DNA of 45,585 nucleotides from an uncultured Paracoccaceae bacterium (GTDB taxonomy: Bacteria; Pseudomonadota; Alphaproteobacteria; Rhodobacterales; Rhodobacteraceae), in NCBI GenBank assembly GCA_938016515.1, contig CALILP010000013.1:1-45585 (forward strand), in the 5' to 3' direction. Shown here piece by piece: positions 25,407-33,275 of the stretch. Made by a program: the position numbers and the translations under genes. The notes under the pieces were generated by a model, which worked only from the letters and a program-made list of their open reading frames with translations, was not told the origin of the DNA and ran no database searches. How positions within the stretch are numbered: position 1 is the first letter of the stretch; every line of letters starts with the position of its first letter.

Positions 25407-25870
25407 GCATGCACCCCGCTATGGCACCGCGGAGATAAAATCAGACCATTCTGGGTGCAGATGTCATGCAAGTGCGCAAACAATGCAGAAACCTTTGGCT
25501 GTGCCTGTTTCTGTGCGTTTCTCTCTTGGGTCTTGCGCGCCTGATCCGGGCGCTTTTGCGAAGTCCGTTTCAAGCCCCAGATGTCGTTTGTGAAAATCCT
25601 GCTAGAGGCACGCACCGTCCCCGGCCGTGTCGGGTTCAGAACCCCAAGCAACCCTTCCGAGGACATCTGACGCACGATGGCGTCTGCCTGTGCGGTCGAA
25701 ATCCCGATATGCTTGGACATGCCGGTTACGCTGACCAGCGGAAACCGCTTGGCATGTGCAATTGCCAACTCATAGCTGGTGCGCGAATAGCCCGATGCCG
25801 ATCCGACCGCTGGTATCATTGGAGCCGCAATCGCAGACCCAATCAGCCTTAGAAAGCTACGTCTTTGCAT
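25403..25870 (-). CDS. Tat-signal/winged-helix-like paralog 2
   Basis: This 155-residue protein is the middle copy. The signal is QRRSFLRLIGSAIAAPMIPA. The core SYELAIAHAKRF then VSVTGMSKHIGISTAQADA and QMSSEGLLGVL lines up clearly with paralog 1. The segment VRASSRIFTNDIWGL and the C-terminal helix ALFAHLHDICTQNGLIL also have direct counterparts there (AVSNILKPDAWGL and LLAHLRRICVGHGMPL). The linker before the last helix is very basic. It is 12 bp after paralog 1 and overlaps paralog 3. The shared pattern indicates tandem duplication, then divergence. Function is unknown. Confidence 0.8.
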   Translation of the reverse strand: MQRRSFLRLIGSAIAAPMIPAVGSASGYSRTSYELAIAHAKRFPLVSVTGMSKHIGISTAQADAIVRQMSSEGLLGVLNPTRPGTVRASSRIFTNDIWGLKRTSQKRPDQARKTQERNAQKQAQPKVSALFAHLHDICTQNGLILSPRCHSGVHA

Positions 25871-25882
25871 CGTCTCTTCTCC

Positions 25883-26362
25883 TCAAATCGCGACTGGCAC
25901 ACGCAATGGCATCCCATGCCCCACGCAAATCCGGCGCAGATGCGCCAGAAGCTCTGACAAATCAGGTTCACCAAAACGCCGTTCGTGCGACGCCTCTGAC
26001 ATCCGCGACCGCCGCGCATCCGATCGCGCTTTCCGCCGGCCCGCATCAAGCCCCCATGCATCAGGCTTCAGAATGTTGCTGACCGCCCGTACGTTGCTGC
26101 CAGTGATACCGACCGGCTTCACAAGCCCTGCCGATGACATTTCGGAAATCATTGCCTTGGCTTGAGCAGGTGTCACCCGCAAACGCCGCGCGATACCTGC
26201 AGCGGACACATGCGCATGGGTGCGCGCATGAAAAACCGCCAGCCCGTAGGTATAGCGATTGTAGACCGCAGCAGCAGGTGCCGGTGACGCAGCCACTGGC
26301 AAGGCGGGTGCAGCCACAGCCGCCCCCAGCATTGTCAAAAAACTGCGCCGCTTCATGGTCAT
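25883..26362 (-). CDS. Tat-signal/winged-helix-like paralog 1
   Basis: This 159-residue protein is the first of the three copies, starting three bases after the leuC stop. It has an RRSFLTMLGAAVAAPALP Tat-type signal (twin Arg at residues 5-6) with an A-x-A-like end near 27. The helix-turn-helix-like stretch VSAAGIARRLRVTPAQAKAM then ISEMSSAGLVKPVG (about 52-85) resembles MarR-type winged helices. It is followed by RAVSNILKPDAWGL and an Arg-rich linker. An ATG six bases further in (26356) is an alternative start. A DNA-binding-like fold behind an export signal is unexpected. Confidence 0.8.
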   Translation of the reverse strand: MTMKRRSFLTMLGAAVAAPALPVAASPAPAAAVYNRYTYGLAVFHARTHAHVSAAGIARRLRVTPAQAKAMISEMSSAGLVKPVGITGSNVRAVSNILKPDAWGLDAGRRKARSDARRSRMSEASHERRFGEPDLSELLAHLRRICVGHGMPLRVPVAI

Positions 26363-26365
26363 GAC

Positions 26366-27769
26366 CTACATCATCTCCCGCACGTCAGTCAGCTTGCCGG
26401 TGATCGCAGCAGCCGCCGCCATCTGTGGTGACATCAGGTGCGTGCGTCCACCCCGGCCCTGACGGCCCTCAAAGTTGCGGTTGGATGTGGCTGCACACCG
26501 CTCTCCCGGTGCCAATTGATCTGGGTTCATCGCCAGACACATGGAACAACCCGCCAGACGCCATTCGAAACCGGCGTCCTTGAAGATATCGGCAAGGCCC
26601 TCTTCTTCGGCTTGCGCGCGCACAAGGCCGGACCCCGGAACGACCATCGCCCGGCTGACAGCTATTTTCTTGCCCTTCAGGATCGCAGCAGCGGCGCGCA
26701 AATCCTCGATCCGGCCATTGGTGCATGACCCAATAAAGACCGTGTCGATGACGATGTCAGACAACGGAGTGCCCGGCGTCAAGTCCATATAGTCAAGCGA
26801 CCGCTGGGCCGCGCCAACTTTGCCGCCCTCAAAATCGGCGGCGGCGGGTACAGTTGCAGTGATCGGCAGGACATCCTCGGGCGAGGTGCCCCACGTCACG
26901 ACGGGTGCGATGTCTTCGCCTTTAATCGTCACCACTTTATCGAAGTGTGCGCCTTCATCGGTGAATAGCGTTTTCCAATACGCGACTGCTGCTTCCCACT
27001 CTGCACCCTTGGGTGCCTGCGGGCGGCCCATGCAATACGCGAAAGTCTTTTCGTCCGGGGCGATCAAGCCTGCACGTGCGCCGCCTTCAATGGCCATGTT
27101 GCAGACGGTCATACGACCTTCCATCGACAGATCACGGATAGCTTCGCCACAATATTCAATGACATAGCCAGTACCGCCAGCCGTCCCGGTCTCGCCGATC
27201 ACGGAAAGGGTGATGTCTTTGGCAGTCACACCGGGGCGCAGTTTGCCAGTGATCTCGACCTTCATGTTCTTGGATTTCTTCTGGATCAGCGTTTGCGTGG
27301 CCAGAACGTGTTCCACCTCAGAGGTCCCGATCCCGTGGGCCAGCGCGCCGAATGCACCATGGGTGGCTGTGTGGCTGTCGCCGCACACGACAGTCATGCC
27401 GGGCAAAGTCCAGCCCTGCTCTGGCCCCACGATATGCACGATGCCCTGACGGACGTCAGAGACCGGGTAATAGTGAATACCGAAGTCCTTGGCGTTTTTG
27501 TCCAAAGCTTCGACCTGCACGCGGCTATCCTCGGTCATAGTAGCGGCGTTCGCGCGGTCCAACGTCGTTGGAACGTTGTGATCCGGAACAGCAATCGTTT
27601 TATCCGGCGCGCGCACAGACCGACCTGCCATGCGCAGACCCTCAAAGGCCTGCGGCGAGGTCACCTCGTGAACCAGGTGCCGGTCGATATACAGCAGGCA
27701 GGTGCCATCCTCGGCCTCATGCGCCAGATGCGCGTCCCAGATTTTATCGTATAGCGTTTTGGGGGACAT
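26366..27769 (-). CDS. leuC: 3-isopropylmalate dehydratase large subunit
   Basis: This 467-residue aconitase-family protein has the three cluster cysteines in [14 protein letters not shown] (near 345) and the paired CSMC of [18 protein letters not shown] (near 405). It also has [20 protein letters not shown] near residue 130. It binds a [4Fe-4S] cluster and, with LeuD, isomerises isopropylmalate. Start at 27769 follows a GGGAGAGG ribosome site. The upstream 190 bp hold two short overlapping ORFs and a terminator-like hairpin. The downstream neighbour starts three bases after its stop, so the next three genes must share its mRNA. Confidence 0.96.
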   Translation of the reverse strand: MSPKTLYDKIWDAHLAHEAEDGTCLLYIDRHLVHEVTSPQAFEGLRMAGRSVRAPDKTIAVPDHNVPTTLDRANAATMTEDSRVQVEALDKNAKDFGIHYYPVSDVRQGIVHIVGPEQGWTLPGMTVVCGDSHTATHGAFGALAHGIGTSEVEHVLATQTLIQKKSKNMKVEITGKLRPGVTAKDITLSVIGETGTAGGTGYVIEYCGEAIRDLSMEGRMTVCNMAIEGGARAGLIAPDEKTFAYCMGRPQAPKGAEWEAAVAYWKTLFTDEGAHFDKVVTIKGEDIAPVVTWGTSPEDVLPITATVPAAADFEGGKVGAAQRSLDYMDLTPGTPLSDIVIDTVFIGSCTNGRIEDLRAAAAILKGKKIAVSRAMVVPGSGLVRAQAEEEGLADIFKDAGFEWRLAGCSMCLAMNPDQLAPGERCAATSNRNFEGRQGRGGRTHLMSPQMAAAAAITGKLTDVREMM

Positions 27770-27829
27770 GGTCCTCTCCCGTAGATTGGTGATGTCAGAA
27801 GGCGTGTAAGGTCAGTGGCGCAAGGCCGC

Positions 27830-27954
27830 TTAGACGAGACGTGCGAGGATCGCAGTGCTGGACGCACCGAAAAACCGCCAAGGCAGGCGGGCGCGATCAT
27901 CCATGTCGAAAATAGGTTTCATGAGAGCATCAGATACATCGCAAGGGTCAGCAC
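27830..27954 (-). other. Two overlapping mini-ORFs with a terminator-like hairpin upstream of leuC
   Basis: On the minus strand a GTG-started 11-codon frame (27954 to 27919) encodes four leucines among its 11 residues (MLTLAMYLMLS). Its stop overlaps the ATG of a 30-codon frame (27922 to 27830, MKPIFDMDDRARLPWRFFGA...). A short hairpin, CCGCC/GGCGG with a 6-nt loop and five T on the minus strand (27870-27890), follows. This may be a leucine leader and attenuator, or the remains of a small membrane-protein gene broken by a frameshift. No ribosome site precedes the first frame. Confidence 0.3.
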
Positions 27955-27962
27955 TGCAAGGC

Positions 27963-28430
27963 TTAGCGGTGTGTGACCATCTCAATTGTTTGTTCCGATC
28001 CAACCCAATGATCACGCAATTTGCGAAAGCCCAGACGGGCGTAGAACCTTTCGGCGTATAACGAGGATCGGACAATGATCCGGGTTCCCGGTGCGACATC
28101 GCAGGTCAAGTGGTCATACATAGCACGGCCGATGCCTTGACCGTGCGCCTGAGGGCAGACAAAAACGGTGCGCAGTGAAAACCCGCCCCCATTGGTTGCG
28201 GTCGTCAATCTTGCGGTCCCGACAACGGTATCGTTTCGGATTGCCACAATCGTGGTCTTGTCGGCCAATCGTGCGGCCACATCATCCGGGACAAAATGAG
28301 AGACAGTGCGCGCGATATCAGCAGGTGCGTAATCCTGCGCATTCGAGATTTCCAATGTCCGGATGACAAGGTCAGAAATTGCCTGAGCATCCTTTTCGGT
28401 CGCAATCCTGATGACAAGGGTGTGCATCAT
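27963..28430 (-). CDS. GNAT-family N-acetyltransferase
   Basis: This 155-residue protein has the GNAT core: IRIATEKDAQAISDLVIRTL at the start, VFVCPQAHGQGIGRAMYDHL near residue 100 with the Q/R-x-x-G-x-G/A acetyl-CoA loop, and the C-terminal YAERFYARLGFRKL segment. It transfers an acetyl group from acetyl-CoA to an unknown amine. I chose ATG 28430; an in-frame start at 28448 is possible. It lies on the same strand as leuC, about 190 bp upstream, and could be a separate unit. Confidence 0.88.
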   Translation of the reverse strand: MMHTLVIRIATEKDAQAISDLVIRTLEISNAQDYAPADIARTVSHFVPDDVAARLADKTTIVAIRNDTVVGTARLTTATNGGGFSLRTVFVCPQAHGQGIGRAMYDHLTCDVAPGTRIIVRSSLYAERFYARLGFRKLRDHWVGSEQTIEMVTHR

Positions 28431-28492
28431 CACGTTCCAACTTTCCAAACGTCACAACGAAGTGTGGACCACCGCGCGATCGTAGGAAACTG

Positions 28493-29020
28493 TTAAGATG
28501 CGCGCGACATCCGGGCGGGGCTTGGGTCTTCGGCCTGCAGGCCCTGTGGGGGTATGTTGCGTGACAAGACCAGCTCGGTCACGACGCTCGCGTTTGTATC
28601 GGTTGGGCGCGCAGCTTTACCCAAACACAGGCGCACACCCAATGTCAGACATGTCGCAGACGAGGCCAGCAGCAGCACCCCAATGGCAATGGCAATCTGA
28701 CCGCTAAGTGGATCAGCAAAGCCGGTGGCAACCACGGCACTCAAGGCCACAAAAACATAGAGAACCGGCAGGATAATATGCGCCGAGATCATCGGGACCA
28801 AGTGTTTACGCGCTTTCGGGCGTCGCAGCCAGCTTGGCGTCAGAAAGGGCCAAAGGCAACCAAGCCCAATGACACCGGCAACGACACCAAAAATCAGCGG
28901 TGCACTAGCATATTGCCCCCGACCCAAAACCATGCTGATCAACCATGACGCCAACATCAGGCCAACCAAGGCCTGCACCCGAAAAATCGCGGTGTAAATG
29001 ATGTGGGTCGTACCACGCAT
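28493..29020 (-). CDS. Membrane protein of unknown function
   Basis: This 175-residue protein has four membrane helices between residues 8 and 135, after which a polar tail rich in Pro, Ser and Arg runs to the end. I set the start at 29020 because AGGAG lies nine bases upstream (29029-29033). The longer reading would run to 29197 and overlap the start of the divergent MscS gene. No domain is recognised. The 176 bp between the two divergent genes must hold both promoters. Confidence 0.65.
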   Translation of the reverse strand: MRGTTHIIYTAIFRVQALVGLMLASWLISMVLGRGQYASAPLIFGVVAGVIGLGCLWPFLTPSWLRRPKARKHLVPMISAHIILPVLYVFVALSAVVATGFADPLSGQIAIAIGVLLLASSATCLTLGVRLCLGKAARPTDTNASVVTELVLSRNIPPQGLQAEDPSPARMSRAS

Positions 29021-29196
29021 GTATAAGATCTCCTGAACCACAGAACCTAGAAACCTTCGCAGATCGCTGATGTGATTCTGTGACATGATTGGGGCGGCAG
29101 CACGGCAGCCGTTCTCAACTTGGCACAAATCCGCTGGTGACTTGATTGGTTGTTCACGAAGTGTAAGGTTTTCAGAAACTTCTTTTGTGGGGATCA

Positions 29197-30579
29197 ATGG
29201 CAGGCCATTTCAACATCGGATCACCTGACGAAGCCGGACGGGCCGAAGCCCCGCCACAGGATGTGCAGGTCGAACAGATTCTGGATGTTGGTGAAAGCCT
29301 GCTGGCGCAAGGCGAACGCTTTCTGCGCAGCCTATTGCAAGAGTGGAATTACTACCAAATCCTGATCGCCATCGGCTTGTTTGTTCTGGCCCACTTTTTG
29401 CGCGCATGGCTTGGCCCCAGCATCCGGACGTGGATGGGCAATCGCGAAAACTGGCCCAAGTGGCGGATCCGCATACTGGTTGTGATCCACCAGCGCCTGC
29501 GCCCGATCTTCTTCGTCCTGCTGATCTGGCTGGCAGTTTACGTGATGCGCGAGGCCACTTGGAACCATCGCAGCGCTATTCTGAGTATCATCGCAACACT
29601 TGCCAGCGCGTGGCTATTCATCGTCTTCGTGACCCGGTTGATCAAAAGCCCGGTCCTGCGCAAGTTCGTCCGTTATGGCGCATGGACCTATGCGACCCTA
29701 TCTATTCTGAACCTTGTCGATGAGGCGGAAACCCTGCTGGACAGTGCAGGCTTTTCGTTTGGAACGGTCCGGTTTTCGTTGCTGTTACTGGTGCAGGCTG
29801 TCGTCATTCTTGGTGCCCTGATCACCATTGCGCGCCTTGTCACCACCACAACCGCCAGCCGGATCCGGCAGAATGACGATATCTCGCCGTCGATGCAGGT
29901 GCTGATCGTCAAGATCATGCAAATCGCCTTTTACGGCATGGCCTTCTACGTCGGGGTCAAGGCGATTGGGATCGACCTGACAGGCCTTGCGGTACTGTCT
30001 GGTGCCATCGGTGTCGGCCTTGGTTTCGGCCTGCAAAAGGTGGTGTCCAACCTTGTTTCCGGCGTGATTATTCTGCTGGATAAATCTGTCAAACCGGGGG
30101 ATGTCATCAGCCTTGGGCAGACCTTTGGCTGGATCAATTCTCTGGGCGCCCGCTATGTCTCCGTGGTGACGCGGGACGGCAAAGAATACCTGATCCCGAA
30201 CGAAGATCTAATCACGGGTCAGGTGGTAAACTGGTCGCATTCCAACGATTTTGTGCGACTCGATATCTACTTTGGAACAGCCTATCACGACAATCCGCAT
30301 GATGTTCGCCAGATCGCCATTGAGGCCGCCAAAAGCGTGGATCGCGTGCTGACCGTGCGCCCACCTGTGTGCCATATCGTGGGTTTCGGTGACAGTTCCG
30401 TGGATTATATCCTGCGTTTCTGGATTACAGACCCGACCGGCGGCCTGACCAATATCAGGGGCAACGTGTATCTGGCGCTTTGGGATGCGTTCAAAGACAA
30501 CGACATCTCAATCCCCTTCCCACAACGCGAAGTGAAGGTCTTACAGGGCGAGGCATTGCAACCCGCAGCCCTCGACTAG
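29197..30579 (+). CDS. MscS-family mechanosensitive ion channel
   Basis: This 460-residue protein has five or six membrane segments followed by the MscS pore helix and beta domain. The hallmark is GAIGVGLGFGLQKVVSNLVS near residue 270 with the GVIILLDKSVKPGDVISLG turn next to it. It continues with YVSVVTRDGKEYLIPNEDLI and VNWSHSNDFVRLDI, typical of the beta and C-terminal domains. It likely opens under membrane tension to release solutes on osmotic downshift, which suits a marine cell. The ATG follows GGGGATCA, so I prefer it to a TTG at 29185. The C-terminal tail is short. Confidence 0.93.
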   Translation: MAGHFNIGSPDEAGRAEAPPQDVQVEQILDVGESLLAQGERFLRSLLQEWNYYQILIAIGLFVLAHFLRAWLGPSIRTWMGNRENWPKWRIRILVVIHQRLRPIFFVLLIWLAVYVMREATWNHRSAILSIIATLASAWLFIVFVTRLIKSPVLRKFVRYGAWTYATLSILNLVDEAETLLDSAGFSFGTVRFSLLLLVQAVVILGALITIARLVTTTTASRIRQNDDISPSMQVLIVKIMQIAFYGMAFYVGVKAIGIDLTGLAVLSGAIGVGLGFGLQKVVSNLVSGVIILLDKSVKPGDVISLGQTFGWINSLGARYVSVVTRDGKEYLIPNEDLITGQVVNWSHSNDFVRLDIYFGTAYHDNPHDVRQIAIEAAKSVDRVLTVRPPVCHIVGFGDSSVDYILRFWITDPTGGLTNIRGNVYLALWDAFKDNDISIPFPQREVKVLQGEALQPAALD

Positions 30580-30635
30580 GGGGAAAACCCATATCTGTGG
30601 TATTCTTCGGTGCAATGCAGATAGAGGGGCGCAAG

Positions 30636-31778
30636 ATGACCACACTCTTGATCGGGACAACCAAGGGCGCCTTCCTCTTGGCCTCTGATGACAGGCAAAA
30701 CTGGCGTGTGACCGGGCCGCATTGCGACGGGTGGTGCATCAATCACATGATCGCGGCCCCTGACAGCGGGACAATCTGGGCAGGCGGCGGTGGCGATTGG
30801 CACGGGGCTGGTATCTGGCACAGCACGGACGCAGGAACAACGTGGGAACTGGTAAAGCTTACGACCGGTGAGATGGACCAATGGGCCGCCAACGACCCGG
30901 ACTTCGCGGCAATGATCGGCTGGACCGACGCCCCCCGGCCCTTCACCAATCAATTCAAGCAAATATGGTCGCTGGGCTATGCGCACGGCAAACTTTATGC
31001 AGGTGCCAAACCAGCAACGCTTTTGGTCAGTACAGATCATGGGGCGACTTGGCAGAAGGTGGACGGGCTGACCAACCACCCCTCTTCTGACAGTTGGAAC
31101 CCCGGTGCAGCAGGCCTGACCCTGCACACTCTTTTGTTCGACCCAAACAACGAAAAAAAGATGTGGGCCGGGATCTCAGCGGCAGGTGTTTTCGCGACCG
31201 AAGATGGCGGTAAAAGCTGGGATCGGCGCAATCGGATGTCAAACGCAGAGGCCTGCACAGAACCTGAATACTCAGACCCCGCAGCCCCCAGCGGTGGGGA
31301 AACAGGGCATTGCGTCCACAACATGGTTCGGGCGGATGTGGCCGGTGACTTGCTGTATCAGCAAAACCACCAAGGTGTCTGGCGCTCAACGGACGGTGGT
31401 CGTAGTTGGGACGACATCACAGACGGCCTGCCATCAACATTCGGTTTTCCGATTGGTGTGCACCCCGACAAGCCAGACACGATCTGGACGGTTCCACTGA
31501 ATGGCGACAGCGCCGGGCGGTTCCCACCGGATGCGGCAGCGGCGGTCTGGCGGTCGCAGGACGGTGGTGCCACTTGGAAGGCGATGCGTCATGGGCTACC
31601 GCAAGAGGCCTGCTATTTCACGGTGCTGCGGCAAGCGATGACAGTGGAAAAAGCGCCAGAGGTCGGGGTGTACTTCGGCACCAACACCGGATCGGTCTTT
31701 GCAAGCTTCGACGAAGGGGAAAGCTGGTCAGAAATCGCGCGACACCTGCCCACCATCCTTGGGGTGGAAGCGGCTTAG
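30636..31778 (+). CDS. Asp-box (BNR) repeat beta-propeller protein
   Basis: This 380-residue protein has six Asp-box motifs (S-x-D-x-G-x-T/S-W), visible as STDAGTTWE, STDHGATWQ, TEDGGKSWD, STDGGRSWD, SQDGGATWK and SFDEGESWS. They are spread at fairly regular distances, as in sialidase-like or photosystem-stability-type propellers. There is no signal peptide and no sialidase Arg triad that I can recognise, so a cytosolic propeller of unknown role is most likely. I chose ATG 30636, with an AGGGG site eight bases ahead, over 30615. It begins 57 bp after the channel gene and its stop overlaps the convergent XRE gene. Confidence 0.85.
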   Translation: MTTLLIGTTKGAFLLASDDRQNWRVTGPHCDGWCINHMIAAPDSGTIWAGGGGDWHGAGIWHSTDAGTTWELVKLTTGEMDQWAANDPDFAAMIGWTDAPRPFTNQFKQIWSLGYAHGKLYAGAKPATLLVSTDHGATWQKVDGLTNHPSSDSWNPGAAGLTLHTLLFDPNNEKKMWAGISAAGVFATEDGGKSWDRRNRMSNAEACTEPEYSDPAAPSGGETGHCVHNMVRADVAGDLLYQQNHQGVWRSTDGGRSWDDITDGLPSTFGFPIGVHPDKPDTIWTVPLNGDSAGRFPPDAAAAVWRSQDGGATWKAMRHGLPQEACYFTVLRQAMTVEKAPEVGVYFGTNTGSVFASFDEGESWSEIARHLPTILGVEAA

Positions 31779-31978
31779 ACTTCGGCCTCCAGCAAATCGC
31801 CGGGCTGACAGTCAAGCTCTTTGCAAATCTTAGCCAAAGTCTCGAACCGGATCCCCTTCACCTTGCCGGATTTCAGCAGGCTGAGATTCTGCTCAGTGAT
31901 TCCAATTGCAGCGGCCAATTCGCGGGATTTCATTTTGCGACGGGCCAACATCACATCAAGACGGACGATAATCTGCAT
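31775..31978 (-). CDS. XRE-family transcriptional regulator (small HTH)
   Basis: This 67-residue protein is almost entirely one Cro/C1-type helix-turn-helix. KSRELAAAIGITEQNLSLLK is the recognition part and IRFETLAKICKELDCQPGDL the following helices. Such short XRE proteins are commonly paired with DUF2975 membrane proteins, as here. Its ATG overlaps the DUF2975 stop by four bases. It presumably represses its own operon. Its stop overlaps the BNR gene stop region by four bases. Confidence 0.92.
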   Translation of the reverse strand: MQIIVRLDVMLARRKMKSRELAAAIGITEQNLSLLKSGKVKGIRFETLAKICKELDCQPGDLLEAEV

Positions 31979-32514
31979 CAGACGAAGGCCTCGTTCTCAG
32001 CTTTCACGGCGGATACATCTCGCATCACCCAGCCAATGAGGGTCATCAATCCAGCTGCGATGAAAAAGCCCATCATCTCGGTGTTCAGACCAACGGACAG
32101 ACTGCGTTCACCTGCGCCATTTGCGCTGGTCAACAATACAGATAGCAGCGGTGCAGACACAAACTGCACCGCACCAAGGCACAAAAACCCCTGACCTAGG
32201 CGCTGAATATGGCGTGCGGGTTGATCTGTCATCACCTCGCCGTCGCGGTAACAGGCGAACAAGCGACGCATCCGGTCCAGAACCCAAAGCCAGATCAGAC
32301 CGGGCAGCAGGCTGACGACAATAACAGCTACGTAAGCCCCGCCAGGCAGTTCGGGCGAAATCGTCAAACCAGGAAACTGGGCTTGAAATTCAGCAACAGC
32401 CGGCGGGGCAACCACCCAGACACCGGCCAAGGTCACGGCGACCACCCCCATCACACCTGCAGTGACATAGTACAGCACATTGGCCAGTCGGCGGACACGA
32501 TTCAGTTGCGACAT
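31978..32514 (-). CDS. DUF2975 membrane protein paired with XRE regulator
   Basis: This 178-residue protein has four membrane helices (about residues 12-32, 58-78, 105-125 and 145-163), the pattern of DUF2975. I set the start at 32514, with an AGAGG site upstream; a longer reading from 32595 would begin inside the neighbouring lipoprotein gene. It is co-translated with the small XRE protein. The pair resembles sensor/repressor modules in which the membrane protein may control the regulator. The stimulus is unknown. Confidence 0.88.
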   Translation of the reverse strand: MSQLNRVRRLANVLYYVTAGVMGVVAVTLAGVWVVAPPAVAEFQAQFPGLTISPELPGGAYVAVIVVSLLPGLIWLWVLDRMRRLFACYRDGEVMTDQPARHIQRLGQGFLCLGAVQFVSAPLLSVLLTSANGAGERSLSVGLNTEMMGFFIAAGLMTLIGWVMRDVSAVKAENEAFV

Positions 32515-32542
32515 CAGAAACCTCTTTTCAAGTTTATAATTT

Positions 32543-32571
32543 AATGTAAAACAATAAAATATATCTGTCAA
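32543..32571 (-). promoter_or_regulatory. Promoter of the DUF2975-XRE operon
   Basis: On the minus strand TTGACA (32566-32571) and TACATT (32543-32548) are exactly 17 bp apart. The -10 is 29 bp before the DUF2975 start. The -35 overlaps the ribosome site of the divergent lipoprotein gene. A perfect TATAAT on the plus strand (32535-32540) lies downstream of the minus-strand -10, so the two promoters would overlap. Confidence 0.65.
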
Positions 32572-32582
32572 AGGAGATTCGC

Positions 32583-33101
32583 ATGTTTCATCCACTCACC
32601 CTCATTTTCCTGTGCTGCGCCAGTGCGTGCACGTCTTTTGTTCCCAGCACGCTCGGCAGGGTTGCAGGGCTTTCACCCTTAACAGCAGACCCAGCCGCCA
32701 TTGCGCTGCGGGTTGCATTGCCAGACGGGGTTGGGATAGCACCCGGGTCGGCGCGCATGATCCTCAGCAGTACAGACGGCGCGATCACAACCACGGATGT
32801 CTTTGTGCTGGAACAAGCGGGCGACGTTTATGCGATCGCAGCGGCAGACATCGGACCATTGCAGTCACGTCAGGCCGAACTTTCAGCAATTGAGAATTCT
32901 CGCGGCGATGAAGTGTCAGGATCACTTGGACTGTCACTCACCCCCTGCAGGATCGGGGATGGGCCGGCACCAGATGCAAATGCCAGCGTCGACCTGCGGC
33001 TGACCAGCGACGGACCCTTCCTGCCGTTGATCCGAAACGGACCCATTTCGGCAATCACCGAAGACGCAGATACCAGCCTATGGCCCGACTGTGCGCAATA
33101 G
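32583..33101 (+). CDS. Putative lipoprotein of unknown function
   Basis: This 172-residue protein begins with a hydrophobic signal ending in a lipobox-like ASAC (residues 13-16), so it is probably an outer- or inner-membrane lipoprotein. The position -3 Ala is not ideal, and an ordinary signal peptidase site is possible. The mature part is rich in Ala, Asp and Ser with beta-type alternation and two later cysteines. No domain is recognised. An AAGGAG site precedes ATG 32583. It is divergent from the DUF2975-XRE operon, with starts only 68 bp apart. Confidence 0.75.
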   Translation: MFHPLTLIFLCCASACTSFVPSTLGRVAGLSPLTADPAAIALRVALPDGVGIAPGSARMILSSTDGAITTTDVFVLEQAGDVYAIAAADIGPLQSRQAELSAIENSRGDEVSGSLGLSLTPCRIGDGPAPDANASVDLRLTSDGPFLPLIRNGPISAITEDADTSLWPDCAQ

Positions 33102-33133
33102 CGGCGACGGCAAACAACTTTGCGTCACACCCG

Positions 33134-33162
33134 TTGAGATGCTGCGCGTGCAGTGTTATCTA
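33134..33162 (+). promoter_or_regulatory. Putative promoter of the rsfS operon
   Basis: TTGAGA (33134-33139) and TATCTA (33157-33162) are 17 bp apart. They lie 54 bp upstream of the small leader ORF and 110 bp upstream of rsfS. The -10 match is weak, three of six positions. Confidence 0.45.
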
Positions 33163-33215
33163 TTGCGTACGCTTTGCGCCGGGGCGATCCACCGGCGCAC
33201 AACCTTTGGAGGACA

Positions 33216-33275
33216 ATGATCTGTCTTTTTCCGGTACGGCTGGCCAGCCAGCCACCCATGGGCACACTTCAATGA
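33216..33275 (+). CDS. Small leader ORF coupled to rsfS
   Basis: This 19-codon ORF (MICLFPVRLASQPPMGTLQ) follows a strong GGAGG site at 33209-33213. Its TGA (33273-33275) overlaps the rsfS ATG (33272-33274). rsfS itself has no visible ribosome site. The arrangement suggests that ribosomes finishing the leader restart on rsfS. No similarity to known leader peptides is recognised. Confidence 0.45.
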   Translation: MICLFPVRLASQPPMGTLQ

